Below the pieces are notes generated by a model. That model did not search any database and was not told the DNA's origin. It saw only the letters and a program-made list of their open reading frames with translations. Of a stretch of 23,133 nucleotides of DNA, positions 15,601 to 23,053 are shown in pieces. Numbering within the stretch: position 1 is the stretch's first letter; each line of letters starts with the position of its first letter. Made by a program: the position numbers and the translations under genes. Source of the DNA: Ruminococcus sp. UBA6407 (lineage in GTDB: Bacteria > Bacillota > Clostridia > Oscillospirales > Ruminococcaceae); assembly GCA_002438605.1 (NCBI GenBank), contig DJPR01000026.1, positions 58,941 through 82,073 of the forward strand, in the 5' to 3' direction.

Positions 15601-16443
15601 ATGAGAAATATAAATGTATCGGAAATAGAAAGCTTAATATCGGAGCTTTGCATTAAGGCTAATAAAAAACTGCCTGAAGCATTGGAATGTAAGATACGGG
15701 AATGTGGGAAAATTGAAAAATCGTCTGTAGGACGTGCAGTTTTTGATGATCTCTGTGCAAATATAGACGCAGCGAAAAGTGAGGATCTTCCGATTTGTCA
15801 GGATACGGGAATGGCTGTTATTTTTATGAAAATAGGACAGGATGTTCATATTGAGGGCGGCTCACTTCGTGAAGCGGTCAACAGAGGAGTTGCAAAGGGA
15901 TATACAGACGGATATTTAAGAAAGTCCATAGTAAGAGATCCGCTGGAAAGAGTAAATACAAACGATAATACTCCTGCTGTACTTCACATTGATATTACAG
16001 ACGGTGAAAATATTGAAATTGATGTGTGTCCGAAGGGATTTGGCAGTGAGAATATGTCTGCCCTTAAAATGTTTACGCCCTCTGCAACTTATGATGACAT
16101 TATAGGCTTTGTAAGGGACAGCATTTCAAAAGCAGGAAGCAATCCCTGTCCGCCGATAGTTGTCGGAGTAGGCATAGGCGGCGACTTTGAAATGTGTGCA
16201 TATCTGGCGAAGAAGGCACTTTGCAGAGATGTTGCGATACGAAATCCAAAACCGCTTTATGCTGATTTGGAGCAGAAAATGCTTGATGAAATAAACAAGC
16301 TGGGAATAGGGCCGCAGGGATTTGGAGGAACTGTTACTGCTCTTGCGGTAAATATTGAAGAATATCCGACTCATATTGCAGGACTTCCTGTTTCTGTAAA
16401 CGTAGGCTGTCATGTAACACGTCACGCACACGGAGTAATTTAG
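15601..16443 (+). CDS. Class I fumarate hydratase, alpha subunit (TtdA/FumA N-terminal half)
   Basis: This 280-residue protein matches the alpha subunit of oxygen-sensitive [4Fe-4S] hydro-lyases that interconvert fumarate and malate (or act on tartrate). Three cysteines spaced like the cluster ligands of class I fumarases are present: Cys66 (PICQDTG), Cys183 (NPCPP) and Cys270 (VGCHVT). I chose the ATG at 15601; a TTG seven codons upstream is in frame but lacks a good site. The catalytic beta subunit that normally follows is absent: the next gene, 27 bp on, is unrelated. The gene is complete, so the partner must be encoded elsewhere or missing. Confidence 0.9.
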   Translation: MRNINVSEIESLISELCIKANKKLPEALECKIRECGKIEKSSVGRAVFDDLCANIDAAKSEDLPICQDTGMAVIFMKIGQDVHIEGGSLREAVNRGVAKGYTDGYLRKSIVRDPLERVNTNDNTPAVLHIDITDGENIEIDVCPKGFGSENMSALKMFTPSATYDDIIGFVRDSISKAGSNPCPPIVVGVGIGGDFEMCAYLAKKALCRDVAIRNPKPLYADLEQKMLDEINKLGIGPQGFGGTVTALAVNIEEYPTHIAGLPVSVNVGCHVTRHAHGVI

Positions 16444-16470
16444 AGTAATATCTTTATTGGAGCTGATAAA

Positions 16471-17784
16471 ATGAAGTCTTTGGAAAAGTGCAGGCTTACC
16501 GCTGTTTTATGTGCAGCTGCATTGCTTTGCGGCAATTTTTGTTCTGCACCGAATATAAAATCAAATGCTGAAACAGAGGAATATGAGGGCTATACATTTA
16601 CTTATTCCGTCACAGCGGAAAATACGGCTGAAATAACAGGCTGCAGCGGTGATGCAGAATATCTTATTATACCTGAAACTCTTGGCGGACTGGATGTAAC
16701 TGCAATAGGCAATGGAGCTTTTAAAGCTGTGAACAGCTTTGATACACTCAGTTTGCCGAAGTCGCTGAAAAGCATAGGAAACAATGCTTTTTACGGCTGT
16801 AAAAATCTTGGCGATGTGGTTATACCTGACAGTGTTGTTTCAATAGGCGAACGTGCATTTATGAGCTGTACTTCTTTAAAAACAGTTGATATTGGCTGCG
16901 GCGTCAGCAGTTTGGGTGACTATAGTTTCGGAGCATGCTCGGAGCTTACTACTGTTTCTGTTGACTTTGAAAATCCCTGCTTTTCCACATCTGAAAATAT
17001 GCTTCTCAGTAAAGACGGTTCAAAGCTTATTCAGTATGCGGGAGATGAAGAATCAGCAGACATTCCTGAAAAAATAAGCTGCATTGGCAAAGGAGCTTTT
17101 TTTGGTGTTACGGATATTACCAATGTGAATATTCCAGCAGGGGTGGAGTCGATAGAAGATTATGCATTTTCAGGCTGCATATCACTTAAAGAAATCAGAA
17201 TTCCTGACAGCGTAAAAGCTCTTGGAAAAGGCAGCTTTATAAACTGTACAGCATTGAAAAAAGCAGAAATAGGTTCCGGAATAACAGAAATTCCTGTGGA
17301 GTGTTTTGCAATATGCAGCAATTTAAGTGACTTAAAGCTGCCTGATTCACTTGTAACATTAAAAATGGAGGCATTTTACGGATGTCTTTCGCTGACAGAT
17401 ATAGATGTCCCCAAGTCTGTAACAAAAATGGAAAGCAATTGCTTAGGTACATATTATGATTTGAGGACAAATTCAATAATCAATGTAAATGACGTTGTTA
17501 TAAGCGGAACAAGTTCGGGTGCCGCACGAATTTACGCAAAACTTCTCGGAATAAAGTTTGTTGATTATGATAATATGCTTTTGGGAGATGTGGATTTCAG
17601 CGGTGCTGTTGATGCAATTGATGCTTCACTTGCACTTACGGAGTATGCGGCTATTTCATCAGGCAGAGAAACTTATTTAAGAACTTATGAGAAAACGGCT
17701 GCTGATTTTGATGCTAACGGCATAATTGACGCAATTGACGCTTCATTGATTTTATCTGTTTATGTTAAAAATTCGACTTCATGA
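16471..17784 (+). CDS. Secreted BspA-type leucine-rich-repeat protein with C-terminal dockerin
   Basis: This 437-residue protein has a basic start and hydrophobic core (about residues 9-20), ending near SNA at 30-32, consistent with a signal peptide. The middle, about 40-350, is made of LRR_5 repeats (patterns such as AFYGCKNL, IPDSVVSIGERAF). Residues 372-437 form a type I dockerin with two calcium-loop repeats, GDVDFSGAVDAIDASLAL and ADFDANGIIDAIDASLIL. The protein is likely exported and attached to a cohesin-bearing scaffold. LRR domains usually bind proteins, so a role in adhesion or complex assembly is more likely than catalysis; no glycosidase domain is seen. It follows the fumarase gene by 27 bp. 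Confidence 0.88.
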   Translation: MKSLEKCRLTAVLCAAALLCGNFCSAPNIKSNAETEEYEGYTFTYSVTAENTAEITGCSGDAEYLIIPETLGGLDVTAIGNGAFKAVNSFDTLSLPKSLKSIGNNAFYGCKNLGDVVIPDSVVSIGERAFMSCTSLKTVDIGCGVSSLGDYSFGACSELTTVSVDFENPCFSTSENMLLSKDGSKLIQYAGDEESADIPEKISCIGKGAFFGVTDITNVNIPAGVESIEDYAFSGCISLKEIRIPDSVKALGKGSFINCTALKKAEIGSGITEIPVECFAICSNLSDLKLPDSLVTLKMEAFYGCLSLTDIDVPKSVTKMESNCLGTYYDLRTNSIINVNDVVISGTSSGAARIYAKLLGIKFVDYDNMLLGDVDFSGAVDAIDASLALTEYAAISSGRETYLRTYEKTAADFDANGIIDAIDASLILSVYVKNSTS

Positions 17785-17802
17785 TTATAGCATTGCTATA
17801 AT
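17784..17802 (+). terminator. Hairpin after the dockerin gene
   Basis: ATTATAGC-ATT-GCTATAAT begins on the last base of the stop codon and is followed by TGGTTTGT. The 8-bp stem is AT-rich and the T run is interrupted, so termination here may be incomplete. Confidence 0.45.
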
Positions 17803-17818
17803 TGGTTTGTAAAGCTGA

Positions 17819-17842
17819 CACCGTACAAGTGCGGTGCTGCCT
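17819..17842. repeat. Dispersed palindromic repeat, copy before purB
   Basis: CACCGT-ACAAGT-GCGGTG forms a hairpin and continues into CTGCCT. It shares ACCGTACAA and GTGCGGT with the copy after purB at 19676-19711. No T run follows, so a simple terminator is unlikely. Confidence 0.5.
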
Positions 17843-17860
17843 AAGTAATTTCATCAATAA

Positions 17861-17889
17861 TTGACATGTTATTGCCGAAATGATATAAT
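17861..17889 (+). promoter_or_regulatory. Consensus sigma-A promoter of purB
   Basis: TTGACA (17861-17866), an exact 17-base spacer, and TATAAT (17884-17889). Both boxes match the housekeeping consensus perfectly, predicting strong expression starting near 17896. No purine riboswitch is seen in the short leader that follows. Confidence 0.92.
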
Positions 17890-17948
17890 ATAATGGAAAA
17901 TGCAGAAAAAACTGCAAAAAAATGAAAATTTAAGGAGTATTAAGGATT

Positions 17949-19385
17949 ATGAGTAATACAAACAGCTATGAGAGTCCATTCTGTACACGATATGCAAGCG
18001 AGGAAATGCAGTATATTTTCTCAGCAGATAAGAAATTTACAACATGGAGAAAGCTTTGGGTTGCATTGGCAAGAGCCGAAATGAAGCTTGGTCTGCCTGT
18101 TACAGAAGCACAGGTAAAACAGCTTGAGGAGCATATCAACGATATTGATTATGCTGTTGCCGATGAGCGTGAGCGTTTGGTTCGTCACGATGTTATGGCT
18201 CACGTCTACACATACGGACAGGCTTGTCCCGATGCTGCAGGTATTATTCATCTTGGTGCTACATCATGCTATGTAGGCGATAATACAGACGTTATAATCA
18301 TGCGTGACGCTTTGCAGGTTATCCGCAGAAAGCTCATAAATGTTATAAGCAATCTTTCTGAATTTGCAATGACATACAAGGGTATGCCTGCACTTGCTTA
18401 TACACATCTCCAGCCTGCACAGCTTACAACAGTCGGCAAAAGAGCAACTCTCTGGCTTAATGAACTTCTCATGGATTTACAGGATATTGAATATCGTATT
18501 TCCAATCTGAAACTGCTTGGCTCTAAGGGAACTACAGGTACACAGGCTTCATTCATGGAGCTTTTTGACGGAGATACCTCAAAAATCAAAGAGCTTGAAA
18601 AGATGATAGCAGAAGAAATGGGATTTGAAAGTGTTGTGCCGGTTTCAGGTCAGACATATTCAAGAAAGGTTGACGCTCAGATTTTAAGCGTTCTCAGCGG
18701 AATTGCACAGTCTGCAAGCAAGTTCTCAAACGATATGAGAATTTTGCAGAGCTTTAAGGAAATGGAAGAACCGAGAGAGTCAAAGCAGATAGGCTCATCA
18801 GCAATGGCATACAAGAGAAATCCTATGAGATGCGAAAGAATTACGGCACTTTCACGCTATGTTATGATTGACAGCCTTAATCCTGCATTTACAGCGGCAA
18901 CTCAGTGGTTTGAAAGAACTCTTGATGACTCTGCAAACAAGAGAATTTCTGTTGCAGAGGGTTTCCTTGCTGTTGATGCAATACTTAATATAATGATGAA
19001 TGTTACAAAGGGACTTGTAGTATATCCTGAAATCATACGCAGAAGAATTATGGCTGAGCTTCCTTTCATGGCAACTGAAAATATAATGATGGACGCTGTT
19101 AAGAAGGGTGGAAACCGTCAGGAGCTTCACGAAAGAATACGTGAATATTCAATGATGGCAGGCGAGCAGGTTAAGGTTTACGGAAAGGAAAATAATCTTT
19201 GCGACCTTATTCTTGCAGATCCTATGTTTATGATTACAAAGGAAGAGCTTGATGCTATTCTCAAGCCTGAAAGCTTTACGGGCAGAAGTGAAGAACAGGT
19301 TGAAGAATTTATTTCTGATTTTGTTAAGCCTGTTCTTGATGCAAATAAAGATATTCTCGGTGAAGGCTTTGAAATGAAGAATTAA
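17949..19385 (+). CDS. purB: Adenylosuccinate lyase
   Basis: This 478-residue fumarase/aspartase-superfamily enzyme releases fumarate from adenylosuccinate and from SAICAR in purine synthesis. The superfamily signature GSSAMAYKRNPMRCE begins near residue 282 and contains the mobile catalytic serine. YTHLQPAQ, with its His at 153, and HLGATS near 101 match PurB active-site segments. The length is that of the longer PurB branch. An AAGGAG site lies 12 bases before the ATG, somewhat far; a nearer AAGG is also present. It appears to be transcribed alone, from its own promoter. Confidence 0.96.
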   Translation: MSNTNSYESPFCTRYASEEMQYIFSADKKFTTWRKLWVALARAEMKLGLPVTEAQVKQLEEHINDIDYAVADERERLVRHDVMAHVYTYGQACPDAAGIIHLGATSCYVGDNTDVIIMRDALQVIRRKLINVISNLSEFAMTYKGMPALAYTHLQPAQLTTVGKRATLWLNELLMDLQDIEYRISNLKLLGSKGTTGTQASFMELFDGDTSKIKELEKMIAEEMGFESVVPVSGQTYSRKVDAQILSVLSGIAQSASKFSNDMRILQSFKEMEEPRESKQIGSSAMAYKRNPMRCERITALSRYVMIDSLNPAFTAATQWFERTLDDSANKRISVAEGFLAVDAILNIMMNVTKGLVVYPEIIRRRIMAELPFMATENIMMDAVKKGGNRQELHERIREYSMMAGEQVKVYGKENNLCDLILADPMFMITKEELDAILKPESFTGRSEEQVEEFISDFVKPVLDANKDILGEGFEMKN

Positions 19386-19605
19386 GGCAGTATTGCACTA
19401 TTTTTATATTAATAGCTTTGTGGTTAGTTTTGCGGTTTGAATTGTCAGATTAGTTGCAGCATTTTGTTGTATTGCTATAGGTAGTTGATAATGGGTTACC
19501 AAAGGGTTTGCTAACCCTTTGGCGAAGTCCAGAGGCGGAGCCTTTGGTGGGGTGTGGGGCAAAGCCACACATACAGCCTTTAAGCGCTCCGCAAAGGGTG
19601 AATTA

Positions 19606-19631
19606 AAAAGCAGTCCTGCGGACTGGCTTTT
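19606..19631 (+). terminator. Terminator-like hairpin in the purB downstream region
   Basis: AAAAGC-AGTCC-TGC-GGACT-G-GCTTTT forms an 11-bp stem with one bulged G. The T run is within the stem only, so this may act in either direction. Confidence 0.5.
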
Positions 19632-19634
19632 AAG

Positions 19635-19667
19635 AGGGAACGCCCTGCAAGAGAGGGCGTTCCCTTT
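19635..19667 (+). terminator. Strong GC-rich intrinsic terminator-like hairpin
   Basis: AGGGAACGCCCT, a 7-base loop GCAAGAG, and AGGGCGTTCCCT form a perfect 12-bp stem followed by TTCTC. It is the most stable hairpin of the region and probably ends transcription from purB, though the T tract is short. Confidence 0.65.
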
Positions 19668-19675
19668 CTCAGTTT

Positions 19676-19711
19676 AAGGCAATACCGTACAAAGATTGTG
19701 CGGTACTTTCC
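19676..19711. repeat. Dispersed palindromic repeat, fullest copy
   Basis: AAGGCAATACCGTACAA, a 3-base loop AGA, and TTGTGCGGTACTTTCC. The core TACCGTACAA/TTGTGCGGTA pairs over 10 bp with one G-U wobble. It shares arms with 5-21 and 17819-17842, and lies 34 bp before the next gene. Confidence 0.55.
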
Positions 19712-19744
19712 AAAATTACATGAGATTATTTAAGGGGTGAATTA

Positions 19745-20479
19745 ATGAAAAAGATACTTAAAGTTTCAGGAATTGTTCTTGCAGTTATATTTGTCATTAT
19801 GCTTATTGGTTTTGCAGTTATTACAGCATTTTTCCCCGGACTATTTGTATACATGAATGCGAAAAAAGAATATTCGCATATAAATGACAAAATCGGGGAA
19901 TATTCTTATTATGATACGGAAGTGCCAGCTGATTTTGTACAGGCGGCAGCAGGAGATTTTTATGTAAGCGGCCCTGCTGATGCATTTTCAGAAGATACAG
20001 AGAGTATGTTTATATTTAAAAGTGACGATAAAAGCCTTGTAATAGCGTCATATAGCAGTGATAATGAACCGTATGATTTTTCTGAGGATGAATCCTGCAA
20101 ATATGATGAAAGTGACTATATCCACTTTTTTGAAACAGTAAAATGTGATGTTCCGAAAACAAACAGAGAGGTTAAGGAGTTTTTAAGGAATAAGCTTGAC
20201 CTTGAAATGTGTATGCATTTAAGAGGTACAGACAAAAAGGTTTACAAGGAATATGCAGAAACCAAGGAACTGCTTTGCAAAGTAGAAAAGCTCTATCGCT
20301 ATGAACGTGACGGTATTGAGGGATATGTTTGCGAGATTACTTCTGATGATGGCAAGTATTTTTGGACGGCTGATTTTTATACAGGTGAAAATGATGAAAA
20401 AGAAAATGTAATATTGATAACGGCGGACGATTTTGAAACAGTTAAGCAGGTATTTGCATCAATTGAAAAAGCAGACTGA
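19745..20479 (+). CDS. Membrane-anchored protein of unknown function
   Basis: This 244-residue protein is not recognised. It starts MKKILK and then has one strongly hydrophobic segment (about residues 8-35, ending FFPGLFVYM), most simply a single N-terminal membrane anchor with the rest outside the cell. The exterior part is acidic and mixed alpha/beta in appearance, with two stretches of Asp/Glu (for example EDESCKYDESD near residue 115-125). No catalytic motif is visible. An AAGGGGTG site supports the start. It is followed 15 bp later by the patatin-like gene, so the two are probably co-transcribed. Confidence 0.8.
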   Translation: MKKILKVSGIVLAVIFVIMLIGFAVITAFFPGLFVYMNAKKEYSHINDKIGEYSYYDTEVPADFVQAAAGDFYVSGPADAFSEDTESMFIFKSDDKSLVIASYSSDNEPYDFSEDESCKYDESDYIHFFETVKCDVPKTNREVKEFLRNKLDLEMCMHLRGTDKKVYKEYAETKELLCKVEKLYRYERDGIEGYVCEITSDDGKYFWTADFYTGENDEKENVILITADDFETVKQVFASIEKAD

Positions 20480-20494
20480 TAAGCGAGGTTGAAA

Positions 20495-21325
20495 ATGAAC
20501 GGTATAATCGATGTTGGCGGAGGTATGCGTGGAGCTTACACCGCAGGAATTTATGATTACTTTATTGACCATAATATCCAATTTGACTATTGCATAGGTA
20601 TTTCAGCAGGCAGTGCAAATATGTGCAATTATCTGAGTGGGCAGAGGGGACGCAATATACTTTCATATACCGTGTATTCAAAAGAACCCGAGTATATGGG
20701 TGTAGGAAACTTTATTCGTACAGGCTCATATGTAAATATGGATTATATTTATTCCACGCTATGTAATTCTGGAGCTGAAAATCCCTTTGATTATAAGAAG
20801 TTTTCAGAAAATAAATCTGAATTTTTTGTTGGAGCAACAGACGCTGTTACAGGAAAAGCGTATTATTTTACAAAGTCTGATATGAAGCAGGATTATTATG
20901 ATATTTTAAAGGCTTCATGTTCACTTCCGGCAGTTAACAAGCCGTATTTTATAAAGGGCAAGCCATATTATGACGGCGGAATTTCAGAACCTGTACCGTA
21001 TAAAAAGGCGTTTGCAGACGGCTGTGACAAGCTTGTGATTGCATTGACACGTCCAAGGGATTTTCGCAGAAGTCCGCTTAAAAATCAATGGCTTATGAAG
21101 CTGATGCTGAAAAGGTATCCTAAGACATATGGCGCACTGCTGAAACGTCACATTAAGTACAACAGGGCTCTTGACGAACTTGAAAAAATGAAAGACAGGG
21201 TGCTTATAATTGCTCCTGATGATATTAACGGAATGAGTACGCTCAGAAATAACGTGCCTGCAATGAAAAGACTTTATAAAATGGGATATAATCATGCAGT
21301 CAAAATCGAGCAGTTTTTAAAGTAA
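20495..21325 (+). CDS. Patatin-like phospholipase
   Basis: This 276-residue predicted lipid acyl hydrolase belongs to the patatin family and resembles the YjjU/RssA-type bacterial group. The oxyanion loop GGGMRG is at residues 8-13, the nucleophile Ser37 in GISAGS, and the Asp160 of the catalytic dyad in DGGISEP. I chose the ATG at 20495; a TTG two codons upstream is in frame but overlaps the GAGG site. There is no signal peptide, so it is likely cytoplasmic, acting on membrane lipids from inside. The substrate is unknown. It lies between a membrane protein and a propeller-like protein. Confidence 0.88.
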   Translation: MNGIIDVGGGMRGAYTAGIYDYFIDHNIQFDYCIGISAGSANMCNYLSGQRGRNILSYTVYSKEPEYMGVGNFIRTGSYVNMDYIYSTLCNSGAENPFDYKKFSENKSEFFVGATDAVTGKAYYFTKSDMKQDYYDILKASCSLPAVNKPYFIKGKPYYDGGISEPVPYKKAFADGCDKLVIALTRPRDFRRSPLKNQWLMKLMLKRYPKTYGALLKRHIKYNRALDELEKMKDRVLIIAPDDINGMSTLRNNVPAMKRLYKMGYNHAVKIEQFLK

Positions 21326-21328
21326 TAC

Positions 21329-21357
21329 ATCACAAACTCTGTGGTGCTGTGATTTTT
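21329..21357 (+). terminator. Possible weak terminator after the patatin gene
   Basis: ATCACA and TGTGAT surround a 13-base loop and are followed by TTTT. A competing stem, CATCACA with TGTGGTG, uses the same left arm. Either is weak, so read-through into the next gene is likely. Confidence 0.3.
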
Positions 21358-21376
21358 GATTGGGACAGGGGGAAAA

Positions 21377-22519
21377 ATGAAATTTGTATATTTATCAGAG
21401 AATAAAATTTATCTTTGGAATGACGGAAAGGTAAAGGAAATTCAAAGTGAAAGGGTTGCTCATTATACTGATACTGTACGTTCAATAAATAAAAGCAAAG
21501 AGTGGAAAGAAACAGGTACAGGAGCTAACTTTATCGGAACAGCAAGGATGCATGGTGCTGACGAGTATGTTCCAACAAGGATAAACGGGATAGCTCCGAC
21601 GGAAAATGGACTTATATACTCTGTTTATCTGGGAGGAATGGGCGGAATATATAATAAAAGCATTGAAAATCCAAATGCAGATGAGGAGCATATTCTGACG
21701 TCCATGAATACTCAGTTTGGTGGAATTTCACTGAAGGACGGCAAAATTGCAGTAAGTATGGACAGTGCAGACGGCTGTCATGTTGCAGTTGTTGATATGA
21801 AAGGAAACTATGATGAAATTACCGGCGGAGATACAATTGAGGAAGACCCTAGGTGGTCAAAAACAGACGATAGAATATTTTGTTCAACAGCAGGCTATGC
21901 AAGAGATGAAAGGGAGTTTATTGCCGCTGTTTCACCTCGTGCAATTATGGCAATAGATGTAAAAAACAACAGCATAGATGAGCTTTATGCCGATGAGAAA
22001 ACAGATTACTTAAAGCCTGATAATGATGCAAATGGAAATTTTTATTACATAAAACAGCCATATAAGGAGCCTAAACAGAATGAACCCTTGTGGAAAGATA
22101 TACTTTTATTTCCTGTAAGACTGGTTAAGGCTGTAATTGGATTTCTCAATGCGTTCAGTGTTATTTTTGGCGGAGAATCGCTAAGAGGCAAACAGAACAA
22201 CAATGATGTAAAGTCTAAGCAGAAGTCGGAAAAGCAACTGTATTTTGAGGGAAGGCTTATTGAAGCAGAAAAAAATGCGAAGGCAAATGCTGCAAAGGGA
22301 GAGAAAAATGCAGGTATATTTCCCGGCAGCCGAGTTCTTGTTAAAATTGACTCCAATGGTAATGAAACTGTAATAAAGAAAGGAATTCTCGATTATACAG
22401 TTCTTGAGGACGGAAGCATTATCTGCTCAAACGGACGCTATATACTTCATCTTAAAGATAATGAGGAGATTGTTCTGACAAAAGCAAAGCTTGCACATAG
22501 TATGTGTATAATAAATTGA
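21377..22519 (+). CDS. Propeller-like protein of unknown function with an inserted amphipathic segment
   Basis: This 380-residue protein is not assigned to a named family. It has short blade-like repeats (KIYLWNDGKVKEI, GKIAVSMDSADG, SRVLVKIDSNGN, GSIICSNGRYILHL) reminiscent of a beta-propeller. Near residues 238-265 a hydrophobic/amphipathic stretch (ILLFPVRLVKAVIGFLNAF) interrupts them, followed by a Lys/Glu/Ala-rich helix up to about residue 300. There is no signal peptide. That insertion could touch the membrane, which is inference. The ATG at 21377 is preceded by GGGGGA; an in-frame TTG at 21356 is unsupported. It is followed 42 bp on by a small helical gene. Confidence 0.75.
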   Translation: MKFVYLSENKIYLWNDGKVKEIQSERVAHYTDTVRSINKSKEWKETGTGANFIGTARMHGADEYVPTRINGIAPTENGLIYSVYLGGMGGIYNKSIENPNADEEHILTSMNTQFGGISLKDGKIAVSMDSADGCHVAVVDMKGNYDEITGGDTIEEDPRWSKTDDRIFCSTAGYARDEREFIAAVSPRAIMAIDVKNNSIDELYADEKTDYLKPDNDANGNFYYIKQPYKEPKQNEPLWKDILLFPVRLVKAVIGFLNAFSVIFGGESLRGKQNNNDVKSKQKSEKQLYFEGRLIEAEKNAKANAAKGEKNAGIFPGSRVLVKIDSNGNETVIKKGILDYTVLEDGSIICSNGRYILHLKDNEEIVLTKAKLAHSMCIIN

Positions 22520-22561
22520 TACATAATACAAAAATTTTACGGCAGAAAAGGAGAAATACTT

Positions 22562-22771
22562 ATGGACATTAAGAAGAAAATTGATGAAATCGTTGAAAAG
22601 GTGAAAAATGATAAGAACTTTGAAAAAAAATTCAAGGATAATCCTGTACAGGCGGTTGAGAGCATAATCGGAGTAGATTTGCCCGATGATAAGGTGAAGC
22701 CGATTGTTGACGGAGTAAAAGCCAAAATCGGTGCAGGAAAAATAGGCAGGATTTTTGACAAGTTTATGTAA
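22562..22771 (+). CDS. Small helical protein, possibly leader-like
   Basis: This 69-residue lysine-rich protein has a clear AAAAGGAG site and its own terminator directly after, so it is very likely real. Residues about 19-53 read NFEKKFKDNPVQAVESIIG then VDLPDDKVKPIVDGVKAKI. That pattern (FxxxFxxNPxxAxxxxxGVxLPDD) recalls the nitrile hydratase-like leader domain of some peptide natural products. A short tail, GAGKIGRIFDKFM, follows. No modifying enzyme or transporter is near, and no double-glycine is present, so a plain small structural or regulatory protein is at least as likely. Confidence 0.75.
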   Translation: MDIKKKIDEIVEKVKNDKNFEKKFKDNPVQAVESIIGVDLPDDKVKPIVDGVKAKIGAGKIGRIFDKFM

Positions 22772-22775
22772 TATG

Positions 22776-22801
22776 AGGACGGCATTTCGCCGTCCTTTTT
22801 T
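22776..22801 (+). terminator. Strong intrinsic terminator
   Basis: AGGACGGC, a 5-base loop, then GCCGTCCT followed by TTTTT. This is a classical GC stem with a T run, 5 bases after the small protein's stop; it ends the 19745-22771 gene run. Confidence 0.92.
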
Positions 22802-22880
22802 AGAATAATGTCACAATTTAATACAATAATCATAATAATGTTGATAAAACAAGCATATTTTACAATTTTTATAAAAAGGG

Positions 22881-22909
22881 TTGACAAATCGAGTTGAAAC
22901 AGGTATAAT
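22881..22909 (+). promoter_or_regulatory. Consensus promoter of tRNA-Pro
   Basis: TTGACA (22881-22886), a 17-base spacer, and TATAAT (22904-22909), a perfect match. The tRNA starts 16 bases after the -10. Confidence 0.92.
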
Positions 22910-22924
22910 AATAAAGCTGATTAA

Positions 22925-23001
22925 CGAGGCGTAACTCAGTTTGGTAGAGTGCTTGGTTTGGGACCAAGATGCCGCAGGTTCGAGTCCTGTCGCCTCGACC
23001 A
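22925..23001 (+). tRNA. tRNA-Pro(UGG)
   Basis: This 77-nt tRNA has acceptor arms CGAGGCG (22925-22931) and CGCCTCG (22991-22997), then A and an encoded CCA. The anticodon stem CTTGG/CCAAG encloses TTTGGGA, giving anticodon UGG, which reads proline CCA and probably the other CCN codons. The T-arm shows GGTTCGAGTCC. A run of six T follows at 23004-23009. Confidence 0.95.
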
Positions 23002-23026
23002 TCTTTTTTAAAACAAGAAGTTCAAA

Positions 23027-23052
23027 AGTTTTTCAAAAAATTTTGAAAAACT
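23027..23052. repeat. 26-bp AT-rich palindrome between two tRNA units
   Basis: AGTTTTTCAAAA and TTTTGAAAAACT are perfect reverse complements separated by AA. It ends one base before the -35 of the next promoter. It might terminate the tRNA-Pro transcript, act as an upstream promoter element, or bind a regulator. Confidence 0.5.
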
Positions 23053-23053
23053 C

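Larger units (their letters stand above)
19386..19744. other. Gene-free 359-bp region rich in hairpins
   Basis: I see no credible coding frame here. In order it holds: a degenerate repeat arm (19384-19398); CCAAAGGGTT-4-AACCCTTTGG (19499-19522); CCAGAGGC-3-GCCTTTGG (19529-19547); GTGTGG-7-CCACAC (19552-19570); CCTTT...AAAGG around GCG-CTC-CGC (about 19578-19597); then two terminator-like hairpins and a palindrome, listed separately. It also ends with an AAGGGGTG site for the next gene. It resembles a structured repeat module or non-coding RNA; which one cannot be decided here. Confidence 0.6.

Noticed and set aside
17890..17948. Purine riboswitch before purB
   Set aside because: The leader from the promoter to the ATG is only about 50 bases and lacks the conserved three-way junction elements.
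19386..19744. CRISPR array or insertion sequence in the hairpin region
   Set aside because: No regular repeat-spacer pattern, no transposase frame, and no terminal inverted repeats with target duplication were seen.
22537..22887. 116-residue minus-strand frame over the small gene
   Set aside because: It covers a plus-strand gene with a good RBS, its terminator and part of the tRNA promoter region; hydrophobic Phe/Ser-rich content is what the complement of a Lys/Glu-rich gene gives.
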